Shown here in pieces: positions 1 to 4,352 of a DNA stretch of 5,926 bases. Position 1 is the stretch's first letter; each line of letters opens with the position of its first letter. A model generated the notes under the pieces. That model ran no database searches and had not been told where the DNA came from. It saw only the letters and a list, made by a program, of their open reading frames with translations. The stretch is taken from assembly GCA_002394535.1 (NCBI GenBank), contig DGUG01000104.1, positions 11,680 to 17,605 of the forward strand, in the 5' to 3' direction. The DNA comes from Lachnospiraceae bacterium UBA4316 (lineage in GTDB: Bacteria > Bacillota > Clostridia > Lachnospirales > Lachnospiraceae). Both the position numbers and the translations under genes were made by a program.

Positions 1-211
1 CGTAGTAACAACGAACTGTGAGAAGTCAGCAGAAGCCGTAGTAGGTAATGTTCTGAAAGGGGCGTTGCCAAAGGGCTAAACAATGTAACCGTGTAATCAA
101 ATGTATGCTCCATGGAATACCTGACAGCGGAAAAGGCGAAACGTAAATGAGCAGATACCGCACAACTCAAGGCGGATCCATGGGAACGGAAAGGAGAAAG
201 CACACAAAGCA
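1..211 (+). ncRNA. Group II intron RNA, partial domain I to domain IV leader
   Basis: This non-coding stretch precedes the RT start codon and carries bases typical of bacterial group II ribozymes (GAAGTCAGCAGAAGCC near 22-37, CGTAGTAGG near 38-46, AAGGGCTAAACA near 71-82). It should hold the end of domain I, domains II and III and the opening of domain IV. I cannot set exact domain boundaries by eye. Exon-binding sites are not identified because most of domain I is missing. Confidence 0.75.
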
Positions 212-1495
212 ATGTCGGAACTGTTGGAAAAGATACTGTCCAACGACAACATGAACGCCGCATACAAGAAAGTCAGCGCCAATAAAGGAGCAGGCGGTGT
301 GGATGACGTGACTGTTGACGAACTTGGCGAATATATCAAAGAGAATTGGAACAGTATCAGAGAGCAAATCAGGCAGAGGGAGTACAAACCCCAGCCGGTC
401 AGGAGGGTAGAGATACCCAAGCCAAACGGTGGAGTGAGAAAACTTGGTATTCCGACCGTGATGGACAGAGTAATTCAGCAAGGCATAGTGCAGGTGATAA
501 GCCCCATGTGTGAGCCTTTGTTTTCGGAACGGAGTTATGGCTTCAGACCAAACAGAAGCTGCGAGATGGCAATCAGACAATTGCTTATCTATCTGGACGA
601 GGGCTACGAGTGGATAGTAGATATCGACTTGGAGAAATTCTTTGACAATGTACCGCAGGACAAGCTGATGAGTCTCGTACACAACATCATTAATGATGGA
701 GATACGGAATCACTCATCCGCAAGTACCTTAAGGCGGGAGTCATGACGCCACAGGGATACGAGGAAACAAGACTCGGAACCCCGCAGGGCGGGAATCTGT
801 CACCGCTACTGTCGAATATCATGCTGAATGAACTGGACAAAGAACTTGAAGCGAGAGGACTCCGATTTACAAGATATGCTGATGATTGCGTCATCGCTGT
901 CAGAAGCGAAGCGAGTGCAAAGCGAGTCATGCGGACGGCGACGGACTGGATACAAAGGAAACTAGGGCTTAAAGTCAACATGACCAAGACACACATCGCG
1001 AGACCGTCAAAACTGAAATATCTCGGCTTTGGTTTCTACAAGGATAGTAAAACAAAGGAGTGGAAATGTAGACCGCATAAAGACTCATTAGCAAAGCTTA
1101 AGCGTAAGCTGAAAGAACTAACCTGTAGGAAGATGCCAGGAACGGTCACAGGAAAGATAGCAAAAATCAACCAAGTGACAAGAGGGTGGATAAACTACTA
1201 CGCCCTTGGCTCTATGAAGACAGCAATGGCAGAAATTGACGCACATTTAAGGACGAGGCTTCGGGTAATTATTTGGAAGCAATGGAAAGTGCCGAAGAAA
1301 CGGCAATGGGGACTACAGAAGTTGGGCGTGAATAAAGACCTTGCACGGCTTACATCTTTCTGTGGTGACCGTTACCAATGGGTTGCCACAAAGTCGGTAG
1401 TTGTCAGAGCAATTTCCAAGGAGGTACTCGCCGAGGCTGGTCTCATTAGCTGTCTTGACTACTACAATGAGCGTCACACTTTGAAGTTATGTTGA
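212..1495 (+). CDS. ltrA: Group II intron reverse transcriptase/maturase (group IIC-like, no endonuclease domain)
   Basis: An intron-encoded protein that binds the intron RNA, helps it fold and splice, and copies it into DNA during retrohoming. Seen in 427 residues: N-terminal RT0-RT1 region (LLEKILSNDN, residues 4-13), RT2 block IPKPNGGVRKLGIP (68-81), YGFRPNRS (109-116), catalytic motif A VDIDLEKFFD with Asp139 the likely metal ligand, GTPQGGNLSPLLSNI (189-203), YADD (222-225, Asp224/Asp225), KYLGFGF (269-275), and a thumb/X domain around 290-390 with GWINYY (325-330). The protein ends soon after X, with no HNH endonuclease. Length and order match the roughly 420-residue Geobacillus GsI-IIC enzyme, recalled from memory. 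The active site looks intact. AAGGAG at 191-196 is about 15 nt from the ATG, a long spacing. The TGA stop overlaps the first two bases of domain V. The symbol is used in the generic family sense. Confidence 0.96.
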   Translation: MSELLEKILSNDNMNAAYKKVSANKGAGGVDDVTVDELGEYIKENWNSIREQIRQREYKPQPVRRVEIPKPNGGVRKLGIPTVMDRVIQQGIVQVISPMCEPLFSERSYGFRPNRSCEMAIRQLLIYLDEGYEWIVDIDLEKFFDNVPQDKLMSLVHNIINDGDTESLIRKYLKAGVMTPQGYEETRLGTPQGGNLSPLLSNIMLNELDKELEARGLRFTRYADDCVIAVRSEASAKRVMRTATDWIQRKLGLKVNMTKTHIARPSKLKYLGFGFYKDSKTKEWKCRPHKDSLAKLKRKLKELTCRKMPGTVTGKIAKINQVTRGWINYYALGSMKTAMAEIDAHLRTRLRVIIWKQWKVPKKRQWGLQKLGVNKDLARLTSFCGDRYQWVATKSVVVRAISKEVLAEAGLISCLDYYNERHTLKLC

Positions 1496-1530
1496 ACCGC
1501 CGTATGCCGAACGGCACGTACGGTGGTGTG
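1494..1530 (+). ncRNA. Group II intron domain V (catalytic hairpin)
   Basis: The metal-binding heart of the ribozyme. Seen: ACCGCCGTA (1496-1504) pairs with TACGGTGGT (1520-1528) through one G-U pair, a two-base CG bulge lies on the 3' side, and TGCC/GGCA forms the upper stem capped by GAAC. This is the standard domain V layout of long lower stem, 2-nt bulge, short upper stem and tetraloop. Its first bases are shared with the RT stop codon. Confidence 0.93.
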
Positions 1531-1562
1531 AGAGGGGAGAGAAAAAATCTCCCCTACTCGAT
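1531..1562 (+). ncRNA. Group II intron domain VI and 3' splice site
   Basis: GAG (1532-1534) pairs with CTC (1557-1559), and GGGAGA (1535-1540) pairs with TCTCCC (1548-1553), closing an A-rich loop. C1554, T1555 and A1556 stay unpaired on the 3' side. A1556, seven bases from the intron end, is the natural branch-point candidate. The intron should end at T1562 (GAT), so the 3' exon begins with TCAAAACC at 1563. The splice position is inferred from the fold and the AY terminal rule. Confidence 0.82.
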
Positions 1563-1565
1563 TCA

Positions 1566-1587
1566 AAACCGCGTAAATACGGGGTTT
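1566..1587 (+). repeat. Imperfect inverted repeat just after the intron 3' end
   Basis: AAACC (1566-1570) pairs with GGTTT (1583-1587), followed by a G-G mismatch and CGT/ACG (1572-1574/1579-1581) around an AAAT loop. It starts three bases past the intron. It may be part of the intron target or the remains of a small terminator-like hairpin. The arm is short and no clean T-run follows, so function is unproven. Confidence 0.45.
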
Positions 1588-1695
1588 GTAGCAAGTCTTA
1601 TCTTCGATAAAAACCCCCGGAATCTCCTTTCACATCAAGTACAAATCAGTAACTTTTTTCCGAAATTATCAAAAAAATGATACTCATTTCTGACC

Positions 1696-1719
1696 AAATG
1701 ATAACACAAATGATAACAC
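1696..1719 (+). repeat. Perfect 12-bp tandem repeat upstream of repA (candidate operator or iteron)
   Basis: AAATGATAACAC occurs at 1696-1707 and again directly at 1708-1719. It ends immediately before the GGAGG ribosome-binding site of repA. A degenerate relative, AAATGATACTC, lies at 1675-1685, and AAATCAGTAAC (1652-1662) is a weaker match. Head-to-tail repeats just ahead of an initiator gene suggest self-regulation by RepA or another protein, but they could also affect translation because they abut the Shine-Dalgarno site. Confidence 0.7.
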
Positions 1720-1724
1720 GGAGG
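1720..1724 (+). promoter_or_regulatory. Ribosome-binding site of repA
   Basis: GGAGG lies 9 nt before the ATG at 1734. It fixes the start there rather than at the upstream in-frame ATGs (1677, 1698, 1710), which lie in or near the tandem repeat and have no comparable site. Confidence 0.8.
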
Positions 1725-1733
1725 AAAATAAGA

Positions 1734-2348
1734 ATGGATCAGAACGATATAGGAATTACCTTCGGGTACTTCTATGGGGATGAGGTTCATAAATATCATT
1801 TTTATACAATACCGAAGTTGATGTTCACAAACAGCTATTTCAAGAAGATATCCATAGACGCTAAGGTACTGTATGGAATGATGATGGACCGTACCAGGCT
1901 GTCCCGGAAGAATAACTGGTTCGACAAAGAGGGAAGAGTCTACATCTTTTATCCTGTTAAAGCAATAATGGAAGATCTCGGTGTTTGTAATACTACAGTC
2001 ACTAAGATGCTTAAAGAACTTGAGGGGATCGGACTCATCGAGAGAAAAAAGCAGGGTCTTAACAGGGCAGACATTATCTTTGTTAAGAATTTTGCGGACA
2101 TTGAGAAAATCAATCCCCGGGAATTGACTACTTCAATCTCTGGGAGTGGAGATATTCAATCTCTTGATACGTCAATTATTCAATCTCAGGAGGTTGAGAA
2201 AGTCCACACAAATAATAACTATATAAATAATACAGAAATGAATAATAACAAATCAATCAGATCAAAAGGGAGGGGAGGATTTTTCAGTTTCTCGGAGAGA
2301 GAATACAGTCCGGAGTTTTATAACCGGTTGGAGGCGTTATGTTGTTGA
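1734..2348 (+). CDS. repA: RepA_N-family plasmid replication initiator
   Basis: It should bind the plasmid origin and recruit the host replication machinery. Seen in 204 residues: the RepA_N signature FYTIPKLMFTNSYFKKISIDAKVLYGMMMDR (written in two parts: FYTIPKLMFTNSYF, residues 23-36, then KKISIDAKVLYGMMMDR, 37-53), then LSRKNNWFDKEGRVYIFYPV (56-75) and a winged-helix segment with IMEDLGVCNTTVTKMLKELE (78-97) and GLIERKKQGLNRADIIFVKNF (100-120). A polar Ser/Gln/Asn linker (about 128-175) leads to a short C-terminal tail, FFSFSEREYSPEFYNRLEAL (183-202). RepA_N proteins from large enterococcal and staphylococcal plasmids are longer. This belongs with shorter forms that keep the conserved N-terminal domain and a reduced C-terminus. 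No frameshift is seen. The DNA coding the linker carries regularly spaced repeats, as expected of RepA_N origins. The parM-like gene follows 36 bp later and may be co-transcribed. Confidence 0.92.
   Translation: MDQNDIGITFGYFYGDEVHKYHFYTIPKLMFTNSYFKKISIDAKVLYGMMMDRTRLSRKNNWFDKEGRVYIFYPVKAIMEDLGVCNTTVTKMLKELEGIGLIERKKQGLNRADIIFVKNFADIEKINPRELTTSISGSGDIQSLDTSIIQSQEVEKVHTNNNYINNTEMNNNKSIRSKGRGGFFSFSEREYSPEFYNRLEALCC
2132..2187 (+). repeat. Three in-gene direct repeats, candidate replication iterons
   Basis: TTCAATCTC occurs exactly at 2132-2140, 2155-2163 and 2179-2187, with start-to-start spacing of 23 and 24 bp, about two helical turns. The last two copies extend to TATTCAATCTC. They encode the polar linker of RepA (residues about 133-151). 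In RepA_N plasmids such as pAD1 and pSK41 the origin is known to lie in repeats inside the rep gene. Assigning these repeats that role is inference from position and spacing. Confidence 0.65.
2211..2260 (+). other. AT-rich stretch beside the in-gene repeats, candidate unwinding region
   Basis: This segment is almost all A and T and contains AATAATAAC twice (2211-2219 and 2241-2249, 30 bp apart). It starts about 24 bp after the last TTCAATCTC repeat. Repeats next to an AT-rich block are the usual plan of an iteron origin. The encoded residues are an Asn-rich linker, so protein constraint seems weak here. Codon bias for Asn could also explain part of the AT-richness. Confidence 0.5.
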
Positions 2349-2384
2349 TTAATTGTTTATTTACAGAAAGAGAGGAATAAAAGA

Positions 2385-3314
2385 ATGAGCAGTTTAAAGA
2401 TTAAGGATGTTGTTATAGGAATTGATAACGGTTACGGAAACACAAAGAGCGAGAACACTATTATCAAAAGCGGAGTAAGTGTCGGGGATCGGGAACCGAT
2501 CGTATCCAAAGATTATTACAGACTTGACGGGAAGTATGTGGTTTTTGGCGAATCCGGAATGGAGTTTACAAGTGACAAGACCGGATCGGAGGAGCATTAC
2601 TATCTGACGATCGCTTCTCTTGTTAAGGAACTTGAATACAGGGGATTTACCAATGTATCGGTGATACTGGCAGTCGGACTTCCGCTCACGTGGTGTGGAG
2701 GTGCTGAAAAGGCAAAGTTCAGGGAATATATCATGAGAAACCCTGTAATCGATCTGACATACAAGGAGCGTGATTATCACATCGAGATTATTGAAACCTA
2801 TGTATTTCCCCAAGGGTTTTCCGCTGTGATCGGAAGATACAACATGACCGGTAGAAATATGATCGTCGATATCGGATCAGGTACAGTTGATTCGATGCAT
2901 ATCAATGATATGCGACCTATCGAGCGAAGTACCAGTACGGAAAAGTACGGAGTCGGGACATGCAAGGAAAAGATCAGGCGGGATATTTCATCCATCCTGC
3001 ATACAGATTTTGATGATGACATCATTGATGAATTTCTCATTAAGGGATGTGACGGATCCGAAAGCGAACTTACAAAGATCATAGCTGAGGATGCCAAGGA
3101 ATATTGCAGAACGCTTATGGGAAAGATAGAGAATAACGGGTTCAAGCCCGGTCTGATTACACTTTATGTGATTGGCGGAGGAGCGAGGATCATGAGAAAC
3201 TTTTCGGATATTGAGTCTGTGACAGGTGTAAACATCATTGATGATATTCACGCAAATGCAAAGGGGTACGCCAATCTTGCCATGCAGGTCATGAAGAGGA
3301 ATAAGGAAATGTGA
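2385..3314 (+). CDS. parM: ParM/StbA-like actin-family plasmid segregation ATPase
   Basis: It should polymerise into ATP-driven filaments that push plasmid copies apart. Seen in 309 residues: phosphate-1 loop GIDNGYGNTK (12-21, Asp14), AVGLPLTW (96-103), phosphate-2 loop VDIGSGTVD (161-169), adenosine motif YVIGGGARIM (261-270), and the C-terminal NAKGYANLA (291-299) typical of ParM/Alp relatives. AGAGG (2371-2375) lies 9 nt before the ATG. The next gene starts 1 bp after the stop, pointing to translational coupling with a small DNA-binding partner, the classic ParM-ParR order. Length is normal for the family (about 300-340). Nucleotide motifs appear intact. Other actin-like plasmid proteins (AlfA, Alp7A) are possible subfamilies that I cannot separate by eye. 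Confidence 0.9.
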   Translation: MSSLKIKDVVIGIDNGYGNTKSENTIIKSGVSVGDREPIVSKDYYRLDGKYVVFGESGMEFTSDKTGSEEHYYLTIASLVKELEYRGFTNVSVILAVGLPLTWCGGAEKAKFREYIMRNPVIDLTYKERDYHIEIIETYVFPQGFSAVIGRYNMTGRNMIVDIGSGTVDSMHINDMRPIERSTSTEKYGVGTCKEKIRRDISSILHTDFDDDIIDEFLIKGCDGSESELTKIIAEDAKEYCRTLMGKIENNGFKPGLITLYVIGGGARIMRNFSDIESVTGVNIIDDIHANAKGYANLAMQVMKRNKEM

Positions 3315-3315
3315 T

Positions 3316-3681
3316 ATGGAAAACAGAACGGAAAGTATCCATGTGAGATTCCATAAGGATGATGAGCTGGAGATGGCAGCATATGATTATCTGAGAAGAA
3401 ACAATGATAAGATACCTTATTCGAAAATCATTGCTGAGGCGATCCATCATTATCTAACGGACGGAAGAGAAAAGATGTCATCGGCAAAAACATCGGGAAA
3501 TGATATATCGGATGAGATTGTCCGCAAGATAGCTAATGCCGTTATTGCCGGTATAAGGCGAGAAGGATTGGTTACTGTTAAAGAACGGCATTCTGCAGAG
3601 TGCACTGACGTGCCGGAGGTAAGTGGTTGTGATGACAGTCTTATTTCCGCCGAGATGCTCGACTTTGCATGCGGCGGGTAA
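3316..3681 (+). CDS. Ribbon-helix-helix adaptor, probable ParR partner of ParM
   Basis: Likely the centromere-binding protein that links plasmid DNA to ParM filaments and may repress the operon. Seen in 121 residues: an N-terminal strand ESIHVRF (6-12) followed by a helix DELEMAAYDYLRRNN (16-30), a turn and a second helix PYSKIIAEAIHHYL (34-47), the pattern of an RHH DNA-binding fold. The rest is polar, with a possible helix DEIVRKIANAVIAGIRREGL (66-85). It starts 1 bp after parM, with AAGGAAA at 3303-3309 inside the end of parM as ribosome-binding site. The last codons overlap a 13-bp inverted-repeat arm (3661-3673). The role is inferred mainly from size, fold and position. Another RHH regulator is the alternative. 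Confidence 0.75.
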   Translation: MENRTESIHVRFHKDDELEMAAYDYLRRNNDKIPYSKIIAEAIHHYLTDGREKMSSAKTSGNDISDEIVRKIANAVIAGIRREGLVTVKERHSAECTDVPEVSGCDDSLISAEMLDFACGG

Positions 3682-3767
3682 ATGAACGGCACCCGGGATA
3701 ATTGCGAATGATTCCAATATGGTTGTTGACCGGGTGCCAAAAAGGTTATTTTAGCGCATGCAAAGTC
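3661..3767 (+). repeat. Nested inverted repeat 1 (13-bp outer stem, 9-bp inner stem)
   Basis: GACTTTGCATGCG (3661-3673) is the exact reverse complement of CGCATGCAAAGTC (3755-3767). With one bulged base (C3660) it can extend by GCT (3657-3659) against AGC (3768-3770). Inside lies a perfect 9-bp pair, GGCACCCGG (3688-3696) and CCGGGTGCC (3730-3738). The left arm encodes the last residues of the RHH protein. No T-run follows the stems, so this is not a typical intrinsic terminator. It may be a protein-binding centromere, part of oriT, or a structured RNA. Confidence 0.85.
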
Positions 3768-3769
3768 AG

Positions 3770-3827
3770 CTATCACCCCGTAGACATAAGCTATGAAAGG
3801 CTTTGGGTTTTTCGCTCGGGGTGATAG
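3770..3827 (+). repeat. Inverted repeat 2 (perfect 11 bp), candidate oriT dyad
   Basis: CTATCACCCCG (3770-3780) is the exact reverse complement of CGGGGTGATAG (3817-3827). The 36-nt spacer holds a small AAGC/GCTT pairing (3788-3791/3800-3803). It starts three bases after repeat 1 and ends where repeat 3 begins. Dyads directly upstream of mobC and relaxase genes are the usual place for an origin of transfer. The arm is loosely like the CTATCCTGCCCG nick region of RP4, but it lacks the central CTG, so I do not assign a nick position. Confidence 0.75.
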
Positions 3828-3896
3828 GCAAGCTTCGCAAAGTGGCAAGCCACTTTGCTTCGGAGAGGCTGCCTGCGGCAGCTCTCCGAGCTTGCC
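3827..3896 (+). repeat. Inverted repeat 3, predicted three-way junction
   Basis: An outer 8-bp stem, GGCAAGCT (3827-3834) with AGCTTGCC (3889-3896), encloses two hairpins. One is GCAAAGTGGC-AA-GCCACTTTGC (3837-3858), a perfect 10-bp palindrome with a 2-nt centre. The other is CGGAGAG/CTCTCCG (3861-3867/3882-3888) continuing through bulged G3868 into CTGCC/GGCAG around loop TGC. Together they fold into a compact three-armed structure in single-stranded DNA or RNA. Confidence 0.8.
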
Positions 3897-3897
3897 A

Positions 3898-3910
3898 GGG
3901 GCTGCGCCCC
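3898..3910 (+). repeat. Inverted repeat 4 (GC hairpin)
   Basis: GGGGC (3898-3902) pairs with GCCCC (3906-3910) around TGC. CCA/TGG can extend it (3895-3897/3912-3914) with T3911 bulged. It directly follows repeat 3 and lies about 40 bp before the mobC ribosome-binding site. No T-run follows. Confidence 0.7.
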
Positions 3911-3950
3911 TTGGAACCCCGGTTGGTACCCCGCAGTAGTTTTTGGCAGG

Positions 3951-3957
3951 AAGGAGG
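3951..3957 (+). promoter_or_regulatory. Ribosome-binding site of mobC
   Basis: AAGGAGG lies 5 nt before the ATG at 3963. It sets the start there rather than at the in-frame ATG-less upstream start near 3855, which would put coding sequence through hairpin repeats 3 and 4. Confidence 0.85.
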
Positions 3958-3962
3958 CAGAT

Positions 3963-4352
3963 ATGCGCAAACGCAACAGAAATGTCTATATCAGATTTAC
4001 GGATGCAGAGTATTCGCAGCTAATGTCCCGGATTAAAAGGTCCGGTCAGAGCATACAGTCATATATGGTCAAGGCTGCACTTGGAAGCAGGATTTACGGA
4101 GCAGATACTTACGCTCAGTTCAAAGGGATACTTGAACACATCCGGGCAATAGATTACCAGTTGGCCAAAATCGGAACGAATATTAATCAGATTGCAAAAC
4201 TGGCTAATACCAAGAAGGAAATTGAAAAATACGATGAACTGAGAAAGGACATTGATCTGATATACAAAATGAAGAAGGAGGCGGTAAGTAATTGGCAATT
4301 ACTAAGATTATCTCTGGAGGTCATTCCCACGGAGCACTCAAAGGAATCATAG
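3963..4352 (+). CDS. mobC: MobC-like relaxosome accessory protein (ribbon-helix-helix)
   Basis: It likely binds oriT and helps the relaxase open and nick the strand. Seen in 129 residues: a basic start MRKRNRNVYIRFTDAEYSQL with strand NVYIRF (7-12), helix EYSQLMSRIKRSG (16-28) and second helix SIQSYMVKAALG (31-42), an RHH-like fold. Next comes the family-typical helix-rich segment LAKIGTNINQIAKLAN (61-76), close to the MobC-family GxNLNQIAKxxN pattern, and a charged helix up to about residue 105. The last 20 residues are read through the overlap with the relaxase gene, which begins 61 bp before this stop. Overlap and order (mobC then relaxase) indicate one operon. Family assignment is strong, and the precise DNA target is inferred. 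Confidence 0.9.
   Translation: MRKRNRNVYIRFTDAEYSQLMSRIKRSGQSIQSYMVKAALGSRIYGADTYAQFKGILEHIRAIDYQLAKIGTNINQIAKLANTKKEIEKYDELRKDIDLIYKMKKEAVSNWQLLRLSLEVIPTEHSKES
4274..4281 (+). promoter_or_regulatory. Ribosome-binding site of the relaxase gene, inside mobC
   Basis: GAAGGAGG lies 10 nt before a TTG at 4292. It supports the TTG start and means relaxase translation begins while mobC is still being read in another frame. Confidence 0.75.

Larger units (their letters stand above)
1..1562 (+). mobile_element. Group II intron, 3' portion, 5' end outside window
   Basis: A self-splicing retroelement whose RNA is a ribozyme and whose encoded RT/maturase aids splicing and retrohoming. Seen: a domain I-like block at about 17-47 (GTGAGAAGTCAGCAGAAGCC and following bases), a GGGCTAAACA block at 73-82, the RT gene at 212-1495, a domain V hairpin at 1494-1530 and a domain VI hairpin ending at 1562 in GAT, which fits the group II 3' terminal AY rule. 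No GUGYG 5' terminus is visible, so the first few hundred bases are outside the window or lost. The RT resembles the group IIC family. The intron lies in the same orientation as repA, starting its downstream exon at 1563, and could affect read-through into it. High confidence for group II identity, moderate for subclass. Confidence 0.93.
3682..3950 (+). other. Structured intergenic region, candidate origin of transfer
   Basis: The gap between the RHH gene and mobC is almost fully occupied by the abutting inverted repeats listed separately. It is visibly richer in G and C than the genes around it. Its position immediately upstream of the mobC-relaxase pair, with dyads and a MobC-type accessory protein, makes it the best oriT candidate in the window. 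No convincing protein fits here, and the open frames crossing it are interrupted by or built from hairpin arms. The exact nick site cannot be read from the sequence alone. Confidence 0.6.

Noticed and set aside
167..996. Long minus-strand frames opposite the RT gene
   Set aside because: They are antisense to a gene with full RT motifs. They show no family features and no ribosome-binding sites.
1489..1680. Open frame of 63 codons across the intron 3' end
   Set aside because: It begins in domain V and runs through domain VI and the exon junction, with no ribosome-binding site. It can only exist in the unspliced arrangement and matches no family I recognise. The 3' exon part could be a gene remnant, but I cannot support that.
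1677..1733. 19-residue N-terminal extension of RepA
   Set aside because: It would encode the tandem repeat (MITQMITRR) and lacks a ribosome-binding site, whereas the ATG at 1734 has GGAGG at 9 nt.
2394..3145. Minus-strand frames opposite parM
   Set aside because: They are shadows of the actin-like gene, whose nucleotide-binding motifs establish the + strand reading.
3688..3738. GGCACCCGG/CCGGGTGCC stem as an intrinsic terminator for parMR
   Set aside because: The following bases are AAAAAGG, not a T-run, and the loop is 33 nt. On the minus strand the T-run lies on the wrong side. Kept as an inverted repeat only.
3855..3962. Longer start for MobC
   Set aside because: The extra 36 residues would be translated from hairpin arms. 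AAGGAGG at 3951-3957 clearly serves the ATG at 3963, after which the RHH fold begins.
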